From contig NZ_CACWPP010000009.1 in the NCBI RefSeq assembly GCF_902762735.1, forward strand, positions 1 through 64,000: a stretch of DNA of 64,000 bases, read 5' to 3'. The position numbers were made by a program, and so were the translations under genes. This document shows, piece after piece, positions 1 to 8,506 of the stretch. How positions within the stretch are numbered: the stretch's first letter is position 1; each line of letters starts with the position of its first letter. The notes beneath the pieces were generated by a model. The model did no database searches. It saw nothing but the letters and a program-made list of their open reading frames with translations, and was not told where the DNA came from. The stretch comes from an uncultured Ruminococcus sp. (lineage in GTDB: Bacteria > Bacillota > Clostridia > Oscillospirales > Ruminococcaceae).

Positions 1-1119
1 TTCGCTCTGGTTTTCGATAACGCCGAAAGCGCGGGCGCGCATGAATATTTTGGTAGCCCAGTTGGTGTGGGGGCGTATCTCGTTCATCTTATTGCCGCCG
101 GAACCCTTTACCACGCCGCCCTGAGTGTTCCCGAGTATCATGCAGGCATCATCGTATTCCTCTTTTGTGACCGCCATCAGCGCATTTACAAAGCGCACAT
201 GTGTTGGGTGAATGACAGTCCTGCCCACGAAACCGTTCGCCTTATCGAGAATGACCTCTCTCAGCAGACCATCGACCTCGTTGTTAACTATGGTCTGTCG
301 TTTGAAGAGATAGTCCTCAAGGCTGTGGGAGGGGAGTTCTTCAAACATCAGTTCTTTCGGTGCGCGGAAGTACTCCCAGACAGGACCCGAGATGACATAA
401 TCGTTGTTTCGCCCGCAGATATTCATTATATCTGCAAGGCATTCGCGGACGGTCATAATATCGTATATGGAATAGTCTACCCCGCGCCTTACGCCGAACA
501 CCGATGAAAAGTCAGTGCCGCCCACCCTTACCTGCAAAACAAGATCGCGGTACTTGTCGAGTATGCGTTTTATGCCAAGCAGTTCGGTTATGCGGCTTTC
601 TTTATAGGCAACTTCGGGGTCTTCTATGATGGGCATGCCGTAGAGGGTATCGTCCAGCACTTCGCTCAGACCTTTGAGGTAAGCGAAGTACTCATAGCCG
701 TTTTCAGCGTTGAATTTCGGGAAATTTATGCCGCACAGTGACTTTGCCTTATGCTTGTCAAGACCTTTTGCAAAGTGCCTGAACTGTTGGAGGTTTCGTA
801 TGCGCACGAATATCAGCGGTACGCGGTCGGGGTCGAGAGTGCCGTTCTCGACAGCATCTGTGACAGTATCAAGCAGGTGATAGACGTTTTTCTCGGCGGC
901 TTCCACGCTGTCTTCGGGGCAAGCGTCCTCAAAGCATAGCACAACGGTGGTAAGACCCGGCATCGAACCGTTTAATATCTTCGGCGTGAAGTTTTTAGTG
1001 CCGGGCATGTACATGGTAGCGCCCAGACAGTATTGCAGAAGTTCTCTGTCTGTGTACTTATCGAAACTCTCGGGTGCGCGGACAAATTTGAAATCGGGGT
1101 TATAGAGATGGTGTTTCAT
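1..1119 (-). CDS. HpcH/HpaI-type C-C bond lyase of the Ter-associated family (partial, 3' end beyond window)
   Basis: The frame is open from the ATG at 1119 to the left edge (373 codons), so the gene is cut by the window. It resembles the TIM-barrel C-C bond lyases (HpcH/HpaI aldolase/citrate lyase superfamily) found in tellurium-resistance-associated (Ter) biosynthetic operons. Motifs that support this are LGATMYMPGT near residue 33, VLCFEDA, FVRIRN, KYRDLVLQVRVGGTDF, SGPVWEYFRAP, DKANGFVGRTVIHPTHV and NKMNEIRPHTNW. The start is backed by GGAAAGG seven bases upstream and by a consensus promoter. In other genomes this family sits with a phosphoribosyltransferase, an ATP-grasp enzyme, HAD proteins and TerD-like proteins and is proposed to help make a nucleoside-like metabolite. 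Its own reaction is unproven. The partner genes, if present, would lie left of this window. Family assignment is from memory of homologues, with good confidence. Confidence 0.82.
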   Translation of the reverse strand, partial: MKHHLYNPDFKFVRAPESFDKYTDRELLQYCLGATMYMPGTKNFTPKILNGSMPGLTTVVLCFEDACPEDSVEAAEKNVYHLLDTVTDAVENGTLDPDRVPLIFVRIRNLQQFRHFAKGLDKHKAKSLCGINFPKFNAENGYEYFAYLKGLSEVLDDTLYGMPIIEDPEVAYKESRITELLGIKRILDKYRDLVLQVRVGGTDFSSVFGVRRGVDYSIYDIMTVRECLADIMNICGRNNDYVISGPVWEYFRAPKELMFEELPSHSLEDYLFKRQTIVNNEVDGLLREVILDKANGFVGRTVIHPTHVRFVNALMAVTKEEYDDACMILGNTQGGVVKGSGGNKMNEIRPHTNWATKIFMRARAFGVIENQSE

Positions 1120-1153
1120 AGTATTTCCTTTCCATTTTATCGGATATGCTTTG

Positions 1154-1182
1154 ATTATAACATCAATGGGTGGATATGTCAA
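1154..1182 (-). promoter_or_regulatory. Promoter of the C-C bond lyase gene
   Basis: Reading leftward, TTGACA (1182-1177) and TATAAT (1159-1154) are separated by 17 bases, a perfect sigma-A consensus. The predicted start of transcription is about 30 bases before the ATG at 1119. Confidence 0.85.
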
Positions 1183-1210
1183 CAATTTCTCGCGGCATGG
1201 CTTCTGCTGA

Positions 1211-1340
1211 CTTGCGGGGGAAGGCTTAGTGTGCATCTTATTGGCAATGTGTACTTTCGTTTTATTGCTGGTTTTTCTCTTTTTATGGGCTGCCTCCCCT
1301 CCCTCCCACCCGCAGATCATCGTCCCTTGAACTATTGACA
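1211..1340. repeat. Composite intergenic repeat, copy 1 (diverged)
   Basis: About 130 bp that align with 50695-50825. Shared blocks are GTGCATCTTATT/TGCATCTTATT, GCTGGTxTTTCTCTT, CCTCCCCTCCC(TCC)CACCCGC and CCTTG.AC.ATTGACA. In both places it is followed on the same side by the 33-bp AATTATG array. No coding function is seen. Confidence 0.6.
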
Positions 1341-1407
1341 GCCTATCACGGTGGACAGCGCGCTGTCCGAATAATACCACGCAGGCGATTCGTCGCCCGC
1401 ACAAATA

Positions 1408-1440
1408 AAGAGCGCAGACGAGAGTTTCGTCCACGCTCTT
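1408..1440 (-). terminator. Probable terminator of the GH3 gene
   Basis: AAGAGCG and CGCTCTT flank an inner GACGA/TCGTC pair, giving a two-step hairpin. Read leftward it is followed by TTTATTTG. It lies about 100 bases past the GH3 stop codon. Confidence 0.55.
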
Positions 1441-1520
1441 ATCTCTGCGAATTGCCCGCTCTTTGGTCGGAAGATTTGCTGTTTTTCCGCCTAAAACGGC
1501 ATTCTTTCGACCATGTCAAT

Positions 1521-1553
1521 AATTATGAATTATGAATTATGAATTATGAATTA
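1521..1553. repeat. 33-bp AATTATG tandem array, copy 1
   Basis: Four AATTATG units plus AATTA. A second 33-bp array with one base difference is at 50891-50923. This copy overlaps the end of the GH3 gene and supplies its last two codons and its TAA stop. Confidence 0.9.
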
Positions 1554-4282
1554 CTAAGCCCCGTGTTTTCGGCAGATCTTAATTTGGTGAAGGTGATGCT
1601 CCGCATATCAAGTCCGCCAAGACCAAAATGTAAACGGAAGATGGTGTATCTCGAAAATAGAGGCATCTCGTCTATGGTGAAGGTGACAGGTTCGCCGCCT
1701 GTGCCGTTCCAGGTGAATGTGCCCCATGCCGTGCCCATGCTGAATACGGTGACAGGCATCTGCGCTAACTCGCTCTGTGTCGAACTTGCGGTTATCTCCA
1801 TGCGGTACTGACCCAGCTGTGTGACATCAAGGGTAAAGCTGTAATCAAGGTTTCTCGCAGTCTTAACAGAGGTCATGTCGATGGTCAGTCCGCCGTCAAG
1901 GGTGAATACCCTCTCAGCCGCACCGTCATCGACAGTCTCGGCAGGCTTGTTTATCACTTCGACTGTCTCATCACTGCCCGTCATGCGCTTCATCGCATGT
2001 GTGCCGAGAATAAAGGAAAGCACGTTCCTCGCCGCACGCTGGAGTTCAGCGCGGCTAAGCTCGCCCTTTTTAAGAGAAGCCGCCACGTTGTCAGTGTGCT
2101 TGCCGCCGTCAGCACATACCATGTAGACATCGTTCTGCGCCCTTACCATCGCGGCAAAGTTGTCCTTGTCAGGTTTACAGCCCCTGTCGTTGATGTTTGC
2201 CCACCAGTCGGTCATGGTAAAGCCTGTAAAGCCCCACTCGTGGCGGAGTATCGTGGTGTTCAGGTCGATGCTTCCCGCAGTCCACAGGTCGTTGACCTTG
2301 CCGTAGGTGGTCATTACGGACTTTGCGCCGCCCTCTTTGACAGCTATCTCAAAGCCCCTCAGATATATCTCCCTCAGCGCCCTCTCGCTGACTGCCGAAT
2401 CAAGGAAATGCCTGTTCGTTTCCTGATTGTTGCCGCAGAAATGCTTTATCGTGCCCTCAACGCCTACACTGTGCAGACCTTTCAGTTCTGCCGCCGCCAT
2501 TTTGCCCGTGAGGAACGGATCTTCCGAAAAATACTCGAAGTTCCTGCCGTTCAGCGGGTGACGGTGTATATTCATTCCGGGTCCCAGCAGGCAGTCTACC
2601 TTGTTGGCACGCATCTCAAGACCCATCATCGTGAACAGTTCAGTCAGCAGCGGCTTGTTGAAAGTTGCCGCGATAAGTGTGCCGTTGGGCAGGCTGAAAG
2701 CCTTTGTGCCCACATCAAGGCGCATGCCCGAAGGTCCGTCCGAACAGCACCCCGCAGGCACTTTCAGTTCAGCCAGCCTGTCTGAAACACCGCCGAATGC
2801 CGCCGCCGTACCTGGTGTTACCTTAGGCGAACACATTCCCTCACCGCGCACAAGGCAGTTGAGGTCATTGTCGTCAAGCTGTGCGATGAATTCATCAAGA
2901 CCGTTCCTGCCCTCAGCCACATCGGCAAGTGTGATGCCCTTGTCGCCCGACTGCGTTATCTCTTCGGGCATGAACTGAAGTCTCCTCGCCTTTTCGTCCA
3001 CTTTTGACATGGAAACTTTTTCGTACTCAAGACCACTTTCGGTGCGCACCATGCGCTCAAACTCAGTCACAGGTGCAAGCGCCTGTTCAAGCTGTTCTAT
3101 CACGATGTCGTCTGCCAACGTGAAGCTGTATACCTTCTTTGCCGACCTGACATCACTGCCCGCATAGATGTTATATTCGCCCGCTTCCATCACCCATGCG
3201 TAAGCGCCGCCGTCATCGTAGGAAGCCATACTGCGGCTGTCAATGTCAATTTCGAGCGTACACTCTTCGCCTGCCGCCAGCAGGGGAGTTTTCTCAAACC
3301 CGCACAGCACTCTTGCCGCCTTGCCCAGCCTGCCGTTCGGGGCTTCGATGTAGACCTGCACAACTTCCTTGCCCGCGCATCTGCCCATGTTTTTCACTTT
3401 AGCTGTGAGTTTTACCCCCTCAGCACCGCCGACGGCTTCTGCCGTTATCTCAAAATCGGTGTAGCTTAGACCAAACCCGAAAGGATAGCGCACTTTGTCT
3501 TTGGCGAAAGTTTCAAAGTACCTGTATCCCACGAAAATATCTTCTGCGTAGAAGTTGCGGTCACGGTCGTGGAAATTCTTGTCAGAGGGGTAGTCAGCGA
3601 TGCCGAATGCTATGGTATCGGGCAGTTTGCCGCTGGGCGAAACTTCTCCCAGCAGTACCTTAGCCGCACCTGTGCCGCCCGTCATGCCGCCCTGCCAGAG
3701 GTACATGACCCCATCGGGCGAGAACTCGTCCACAAAGCCCATGTCGATGATATTTCCCACATTCAGCAGAACAGCCATTTTCTTAAAGTGCTTCCTGACG
3801 GTGCGAAGCATATCCTTTTCGGCATCTGTCAGCAGATATGAACCCGCTTTGCAGCTGTTGTCCTGTTCTTCACCCGCAGTCCTGCCTATCACGCAAAGCG
3901 CGGCATCGGAAGTCTCAGCCGCCTCAGCCGCCAGTTCATCACTAAGAGGCATCTCCTGCTGACACCAGGGTTCGCCGCCCCAGCCCTCGCCGTAGTCGTA
4001 GGGGTGTTCAGCCACCCAGTCACGGTAGGTTTTAAGGACTTTCCCGTTGAGATTTGCGCCCGCCTCCAGCAGACCGTCAACTATGCCCGTCACCTTAGCC
4101 ACGTTGACCATTCCGCCCGAACCTGTGCCGCTTTTGTAGTAGTCCAGCTGTATCCGTCCGAAAACGGAGATCTCGCTGTTTTTGTCCAGCGGAAGAACGC
4201 CGTCATTTTTCAGCAGTACAGCGCCCTCAGCGTTGACCTCTGCGGCTTTTTCCAGATATTTGTTCCAGTCGAGTATTGCCAT
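1544..4282 (-). CDS. Glycoside hydrolase family 3 beta-glucosidase, permuted domain order
   Basis: 912 residues with no signal peptide, so probably cytoplasmic, acting on cello-oligosaccharides or other beta-glucosides. The usual GH3 order is inverted. The C-terminal-type GH3 domain comes first (LLKNDGVLPL near residue 24, SGTGSGG near 52) with its Fn3-like domain at about 290-370. The (beta/alpha)8 catalytic domain follows from about residue 475, with GPGMNIHRHPLNGRNFEYFSEDP, KHFCGNN near 612 and the nucleophile Asp in TMTDWW near 690. A beta-sandwich-like tail of about 130 residues follows. This order is known for R. albus and Butyrivibrio beta-glucosidases. The ATG at 4282 has TAGGGGGG upstream. 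The stop lies inside the AATTATG repeat, so the extreme C-terminus was probably altered by that repeat. Confidence 0.93.
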   Translation of the reverse strand: MAILDWNKYLEKAAEVNAEGAVLLKNDGVLPLDKNSEISVFGRIQLDYYKSGTGSGGMVNVAKVTGIVDGLLEAGANLNGKVLKTYRDWVAEHPYDYGEGWGGEPWCQQEMPLSDELAAEAAETSDAALCVIGRTAGEEQDNSCKAGSYLLTDAEKDMLRTVRKHFKKMAVLLNVGNIIDMGFVDEFSPDGVMYLWQGGMTGGTGAAKVLLGEVSPSGKLPDTIAFGIADYPSDKNFHDRDRNFYAEDIFVGYRYFETFAKDKVRYPFGFGLSYTDFEITAEAVGGAEGVKLTAKVKNMGRCAGKEVVQVYIEAPNGRLGKAARVLCGFEKTPLLAAGEECTLEIDIDSRSMASYDDGGAYAWVMEAGEYNIYAGSDVRSAKKVYSFTLADDIVIEQLEQALAPVTEFERMVRTESGLEYEKVSMSKVDEKARRLQFMPEEITQSGDKGITLADVAEGRNGLDEFIAQLDDNDLNCLVRGEGMCSPKVTPGTAAAFGGVSDRLAELKVPAGCCSDGPSGMRLDVGTKAFSLPNGTLIAATFNKPLLTELFTMMGLEMRANKVDCLLGPGMNIHRHPLNGRNFEYFSEDPFLTGKMAAAELKGLHSVGVEGTIKHFCGNNQETNRHFLDSAVSERALREIYLRGFEIAVKEGGAKSVMTTYGKVNDLWTAGSIDLNTTILRHEWGFTGFTMTDWWANINDRGCKPDKDNFAAMVRAQNDVYMVCADGGKHTDNVAASLKKGELSRAELQRAARNVLSFILGTHAMKRMTGSDETVEVINKPAETVDDGAAERVFTLDGGLTIDMTSVKTARNLDYSFTLDVTQLGQYRMEITASSTQSELAQMPVTVFSMGTAWGTFTWNGTGGEPVTFTIDEMPLFSRYTIFRLHFGLGGLDMRSITFTKLRSAENTGLSNS

Positions 4283-4337
4283 AGGTTTCCCCCCTATAAT
4301 TCTAAACTTTCTATTGTTGATAATTGCATAGCGCCGC

Positions 4338-4361
4338 CCGCCGTGAAATAGGTCACGGCGG
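4338..4361. promoter_or_regulatory. 9-bp inverted repeat upstream of the GH3 gene
   Basis: CCGCCGTGA and TCACGGCGG are perfect arms separated by six bases, 56 bases before the GH3 start codon. It could be an operator or an mRNA hairpin. Nothing in the sequence decides which. No clear promoter was found here. Confidence 0.35.
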
Positions 4362-4383
4362 AACAGCTTTGCTTTTATTTACG

Positions 4384-4544
4384 CGGTCATCCCGCTGACA
4401 CACCAAAATAAACGATGTTATATCGGGAACTGAATATAGTTGGCGTGTTATCTTTCCCCCGCCGCAGGCGGGGGAAAGATAACATCAACTCAGTATTTCC
4501 TTGTTTTAAAGGTATTTTGGGGTGGTGTGCTAAAGGAATAACCA
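4384..4544. mobile_element. MITE-like element, family A, copy 1
   Basis: 161 bp with ends CGGTCATCCCGCTGACACAC and GGTGTGCTAAAGGAATAACCA, which are imperfect inverted repeats. The centre (4447-4483) is a perfect 17-bp stem with a GCA loop, rich in C and G. The same interior is found at 55394-55551, and reversed at 61874-62004. Flanking direct repeats are not clear in this copy. It fills most of the gap between pyrF and the GH3 gene (4283-4659). The remainder of that gap shows nothing recognisable. Confidence 0.75.
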
Positions 4545-4659
4545 TATTCTTTTTTACCGCTTTTTCAGCCGTTGTGCCGACATAACAGCGAACTTTCATT
4601 ATTATGCCCGCTGAAACGCTGTATACTCCGCTGCTGCGGCGTTATGACCATATTTCTGC

Positions 4660-5595
4660 TTATTCGGGGAACGCGATCCTCGGCAGATAGGAGATTATAT
4701 CCTCTTTCATGCGGATAACTTCTCTTCTTGCGGCTTTTGCGAAATCATGTTCATCGCACTCTTCTTTCTTGTATGCGCACATAACACCTCTCGAAGAGTT
4801 TACTATCGCGCCCAGACCGTTCTTGTCAAAGCCCTTGCTTACACCCTCAGCGCCGCCGCCCTGTGCGCCGTAACCGGGTACAAGGAAGAATGTGTGCGGC
4901 AGTGCCGCCCTCATCTCAGCCAGCTGTTCGGGATATGTTGCGCCCACAACTGCACCGACACCGCTGTAACCGTACTTGCCCATGACTTCACTGCCCCACT
5001 TCTCGCACATGTCGCCCATTGTGGCATATACGGTCTTGTCGCCTATTTTCAGGTCCTGAAGCTCGCCCGATGACTTGTTTGAAGTCTTTACCAGCACGAA
5101 AATGCCCTTGTCATACAGCTTGCACTGTTCCAGCAGAGGGTTTATGCCGTCCGAACCCAGATAGCCGTTTACAGTCAGCGCGTCAGCACCGAAAGCCTCT
5201 ATCTTCTCGCCGCCCACATCAGTCAGACCCAGATGCGCCGCCGCATAAGCCTCCATAGTTGCGCCGATGTCGTTGCGCTTGCCGTCAGTCATTACGAACA
5301 TGCCTTTTTCCTTAGCGTACTGAATGGTCTTGTACAGGGTCTTAACGCCCTCGTAGCCGTACATCTCGTAGTAAGCAGCCTGCGGCTTTATAGCTGGGCA
5401 GATGTCGTGTATCTCATCTATGATGCACTTGTTGAACTCCAGTATAGCCTTAGCCGCCGCTTTCAGTGTGCGGTCATATTTCTTGAACTTCTTCTCCTTG
5501 ATGAATTCGGGCACATATTCCAGCTTAGGGTCAAGTCCCACCACCGAAGGGTTCTGTGTTTTAACTATGTTTTCAATAAGTCTGTCCATTGACAT
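4660..5595 (-). CDS. pyrF: Orotidine 5'-phosphate decarboxylase (type 2)
   Basis: 311 residues, the usual length for the longer type 2 PyrF. It catalyses the last step of UMP synthesis, OMP to UMP and CO2. Seen motifs are VVGLDPKLEYVP near the N-terminus (phosphate and substrate region), the catalytic TDGKRNDIGAT near residue 105, and the C-terminal NSSRGVMCAY phosphate-binding region. The ATG at 5595 has GGAGG eight bases upstream. It is the last gene of a leftward cluster that also carries pyrC, 50 bases after a small unknown gene. The other pyrimidine genes are not in this window. Confidence 0.95.
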   Translation of the reverse strand: MSMDRLIENIVKTQNPSVVGLDPKLEYVPEFIKEKKFKKYDRTLKAAAKAILEFNKCIIDEIHDICPAIKPQAAYYEMYGYEGVKTLYKTIQYAKEKGMFVMTDGKRNDIGATMEAYAAAHLGLTDVGGEKIEAFGADALTVNGYLGSDGINPLLEQCKLYDKGIFVLVKTSNKSSGELQDLKIGDKTVYATMGDMCEKWGSEVMGKYGYSGVGAVVGATYPEQLAEMRAALPHTFFLVPGYGAQGGGAEGVSKGFDKNGLGAIVNSSRGVMCAYKKEECDEHDFAKAARREVIRMKEDIISYLPRIAFPE

Positions 5596-5645
5596 TTAAA
5601 ATTCCTCCTTGGTTCAATTATTTCCGTTGTATATCGGTGATTAGC

Positions 5646-6053
5646 TCAGTACGGATATATCCCCACCTTTTCGCAGGGAAAAGAGAACCTCACCATATCT
5701 CCGATATTTATCCTGCCGCGTTCGTTCACTGCAAGCATTTCAAGCCCGTCAGGGGAAAACCGCAGATACAGCACCGCACCGTCCCCGTCCTCTTCTATAT
5801 CCTCGCATACCGCCGTAAAAGTGTCCGTGGTGCCGTCGGTCGAAAATGAAGCACGCTTACCCTCAACAACAGCTATCTCGGATATATCCGTATCTTCATT
5901 CCCGCCGAATGTGAACTCTATCCCGTAAGTGCCGTCCTTTATCGGCGCCTCATCGAAGTGCCATATGCCGCACACTTTCCCAAGTTCGTGATGGGCAGTT
6001 ACTATCGTACTGCCGTTTACCTCCTTCACATCTGTAAGGAAAACGTTCATCAC
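5646..6053 (-). CDS. Hypothetical protein, 135 residues
   Basis: I do not recognise the family. The protein has no signal peptide or membrane segment and is acidic. It alternates short predicted strands (TYGIEFTFGG, GAVLYLRFSPDGLEM), suggesting a small beta-rich domain. Its ATG overlaps the end of the upstream gene in the ATGA arrangement, so the two are probably translationally coupled and may form a pair. pyrF follows after 50 bases. The overlap and the codon structure make it a real gene, but the function is unknown. Confidence 0.7.
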   Translation of the reverse strand: MMNVFLTDVKEVNGSTIVTAHHELGKVCGIWHFDEAPIKDGTYGIEFTFGGNEDTDISEIAVVEGKRASFSTDGTTDTFTAVCEDIEEDGDGAVLYLRFSPDGLEMLAVNERGRINIGDMVRFSFPCEKVGIYPY

Positions 6054-6367
6054 ATCACCTCTTTCAGCCCGTCAAGCAGATACCTGATCTCAGATCTGCG
6101 GTACTCAGCCACACGCTCAGACTCTCCGCTCTCAAACACTGCCCGTAACATAGCAGGCAGTTCCGCCCCGCGAAAAAAGCTGTCTGTGCGTCTGTCGTCC
6201 TGCGCCTTTATGAATGCTCCCATGACCTCAGCTTCGGGTATGTGAGGATAATGGATAAAGCCCTCCTCCGAACAGCACATACCCTTTTCGGCTATCCCGC
6301 ATTCGGTCGGGTCAAAAAAGTATCTGCCGCCATTCTCCTGCGCAGGCACATGGAAAGCCGTTATCAT
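6050..6367 (-). CDS. Hypothetical protein, 105 residues
   Basis: Not recognised. The sequence is soluble, with two adjacent cysteines (GMCCSEEG near residue 30) and a C-terminal half that reads as helices (FRGAELPAMLRAVFE, VAEYRRSEIRYLLDGLKEVM). The start has GAGGTGAG about 14 bases upstream. The stop overlaps the ATG of the next gene by four bases. It lies 13 bases after the K+ channel gene. Co-transcription with the channel is likely, but a role in channel regulation would be speculation. Confidence 0.68.
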   Translation of the reverse strand: MITAFHVPAQENGGRYFFDPTECGIAEKGMCCSEEGFIHYPHIPEAEVMGAFIKAQDDRRTDSFFRGAELPAMLRAVFESGESERVAEYRRSEIRYLLDGLKEVM

Positions 6368-6380
6368 AAGTGCCGTATAC

Positions 6381-7148
6381 TCACCTCAGCGTGGTGTTAT
6401 CGGGCAGGTTTTTCTGCGTGCTTTCGCTGTCTGTGTGGTTCATATTGTTCAACTCATTGAGATACCCGCCTGTTATTATGCCCGACGGCAGAGCGATTAT
6501 CGCAATGCCGAACAGCGATGACAGCATAGTGACCACCCGTCCAAGTGTCGTTGTGGGGTAGATGTCGCCGTAGCCCACCGTTGTCAGCGAAACTGTCGCC
6601 CAGTAGACCGCGTCAAAGAAATTCCCGAAAGAGTCAGGCTCGACATTGAATATCACCAGCGCCGAAAGCATTATGTAAGCGCACGCGAGTGTCGCCACAG
6701 CGGTCAGCGCCTTGCGTTCACGTTTCAGTACGTTCACCAGTATCATCAAGTTTTTTGAATACCTGAGCATCTTCGCCGCCCTGAATACCCTGAAAGTCCT
6801 TGTCAGCCTGAGTATTTTCAGCAGTCTGAAACCGTCGTTGAGAAACGAGAAAAACGGCAGTATCGCCAGCAGGTCTATCACCGCCATCGGCGTGAACGGG
6901 TAGATGAAAAACGCCGCAGGTGCTTTTATCTTCAGTTTCAGGTCAGCCGTGATGAAGCGCAGTATGTAATCGACCATGAATATCACCGTTGAAACAAGGT
7001 CAATGACCTCGAATGCGGTGTTTGTAGACTTGAAAGCCAGCGGCACAAGGCTTGTGACTATCACAAAAAGCATCACGCCGTCATAGATGTCGCTTGCCTT
7101 GTTCTCTTCACTGATGACTTCGATTATGTCGAATAGTTTCTTCCTCAT
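6381..7148 (-). CDS. Voltage-gated potassium channel subunit
   Basis: 255 residues with six hydrophobic segments, as in a minimal Kv channel. The S4-like helix carries spaced arginines (RLLKILRLTRTFRVFRAAK, about residues 107-125). The pore loop holds the K+ selectivity filter TTVGYGD near residue 195, followed by S6 with a glycine hinge. There is no long cytoplasmic C-terminal ligand domain. Kv-type channels pass K+ across the membrane in response to voltage. GGTCGGAG lies ahead of the ATG. It sits between pyrC (84 bases upstream) and two small unknown genes in a leftward cluster, which is an unusual position for a channel. Confidence 0.92.
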   Translation of the reverse strand: MRKKLFDIIEVISEENKASDIYDGVMLFVIVTSLVPLAFKSTNTAFEVIDLVSTVIFMVDYILRFITADLKLKIKAPAAFFIYPFTPMAVIDLLAILPFFSFLNDGFRLLKILRLTRTFRVFRAAKMLRYSKNLMILVNVLKRERKALTAVATLACAYIMLSALVIFNVEPDSFGNFFDAVYWATVSLTTVGYGDIYPTTTLGRVVTMLSSLFGIAIIALPSGIITGGYLNELNNMNHTDSESTQKNLPDNTTLR

Positions 7149-7231
7149 TTTATCTCCGACCTGCGTATAAACATTCTCCCCGCCGCAGCAGGGAGAGTTT
7201 TCTTTTATATTTGTTTTTCACGAACAGTCCG

Positions 7232-8506
7232 TCACAGGCTGTATACTACCTTGCCGCGACAAATGGTGTACATATTCCGTCCCCTCAGATGTTCGCCCTT
7301 GAACACAGTGTTCTTGCTCTTTGAGTTCAGCTCTTCGGGTACGACCTCCCACTCAAAGTCGGGGTCGAATATACAAAGATCGCATCTTTCACCGACAGCT
7401 ATCTTTATCGGTTCAAGACCCAGTATCTTTCTGGGATTGACGCTCATTACTTCCACCAGCTTGTCAAGGCTCAGCTTGCCTGTGTGGTACAGCTGTGTCA
7501 GCGTCACAGCCAGCGAAGTTTCAAGCCCCACAACGCCGTTGGGCGCTTTTTCAAAATCAGCTTTTTCCTCAGCCGAATGCGGTGCATGGTCAGTGATTAT
7601 GCAGTCGATAGTGCCGTCAAGCAGCGCCTCCTCGACAGCCTTCCTGTCACGCTCGGTCCTCAGCGGGGGAGACATGCGGTAGTCCGCATCGCGGCTCAGC
7701 AGTTTCTCGTCAGTGTAGGTGAAGTAGTGCGGCGCGGTTTCGCAGGTGACTTTCACGCCGTCCCGCTTTGCCGCCCTTATGATATTCACCGAACCCCATG
7801 TGGAAACGTGGCAGATGTGTATGCGCGCATCACAGCTCATCGCGAGGGTTATCTCGCGGGCGGTCATGCTGTCCTCGCTGGCTCTGTCCATACCTTTTAC
7901 GCCCAGCTTCTCGGAAACTTCGCCCTTGTTGATTATGCCGCCGTTGATTATTTTCAGATCCTCACAGTGCGATGTGATGATAAGCCCGTTGTCGTTTGAA
8001 AGCTCCAGCGCCCTGCGCATCAGCTCCGCATTCTCCACAGGTCTGCCGTCATCGGAAATAGCGGTGATGCCAGCCTTTTTCAGCTCTTCATAGTCGCACA
8101 GCTCTTCGCCCTTCATGCCCTTTGTGACAGTGGCGTAGGGTATAACATCTATGCCTGTCTTTTTCGCCTTGTCAAATACATACTCAACAAGTTCGGGCGA
8201 GTCGATGGGCGGCTTTGTGTTGGGCATGCATGCCACACCCGTGAAACCGCCTGCCTTAGCCGCATTCGCACCCGTGATGATGTCCTCTTTGTAGGTCAGT
8301 CCGGGGTCGCGGAAATGTACATGCATATCGAACAGACCAGGCACTGCGCAAAGCCTGCCCTTGCCGTCTATTACTCTTGTTTTTTCCTCAGGTCCAATAT
8401 CTTTGCCGATGGCGGTTATCACCCCGCCATCGACAGCTATATCCGTAATACAGTCCAGCCCGCACTGAGGGTCGCAGGCGCGGACATTTTTGATCAGTAA
8501 CTCCAT
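7232..8506 (-). CDS. pyrC: Dihydroorotase
   Basis: 424 residues, type I dihydroorotase length. It interconverts carbamoyl aspartate and dihydroorotate in pyrimidine synthesis. Metal-binding and active-site motifs are visible: DMHVHFRDPG near residue 60, CMPNTKPPID near 94, ISDDGRPV, TSHCED, HICHVS, and DCIITDHAPH near 305. The ATG at 8506 shares its first base with the stop of the upstream membrane-anchored unknown gene (TAATG), indicating coupled translation. It belongs to the same leftward cluster as pyrF, 1.6 kb downstream. Confidence 0.95.
   Translation of the reverse strand: MELLIKNVRACDPQCGLDCITDIAVDGGVITAIGKDIGPEEKTRVIDGKGRLCAVPGLFDMHVHFRDPGLTYKEDIITGANAAKAGGFTGVACMPNTKPPIDSPELVEYVFDKAKKTGIDVIPYATVTKGMKGEELCDYEELKKAGITAISDDGRPVENAELMRRALELSNDNGLIITSHCEDLKIINGGIINKGEVSEKLGVKGMDRASEDSMTAREITLAMSCDARIHICHVSTWGSVNIIRAAKRDGVKVTCETAPHYFTYTDEKLLSRDADYRMSPPLRTERDRKAVEEALLDGTIDCIITDHAPHSAEEKADFEKAPNGVVGLETSLAVTLTQLYHTGKLSLDKLVEVMSVNPRKILGLEPIKIAVGERCDLCIFDPDFEWEVVPEELNSKSKNTVFKGEHLRGRNMYTICRGKVVYSL

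Noticed and set aside
7178..7205. Terminator after pyrC
   Set aside because: The CTCCCCGCC...GGGAGAG stem has its T-run on the side facing away from pyrC and resembles family A palindromes, so its role is unclear.
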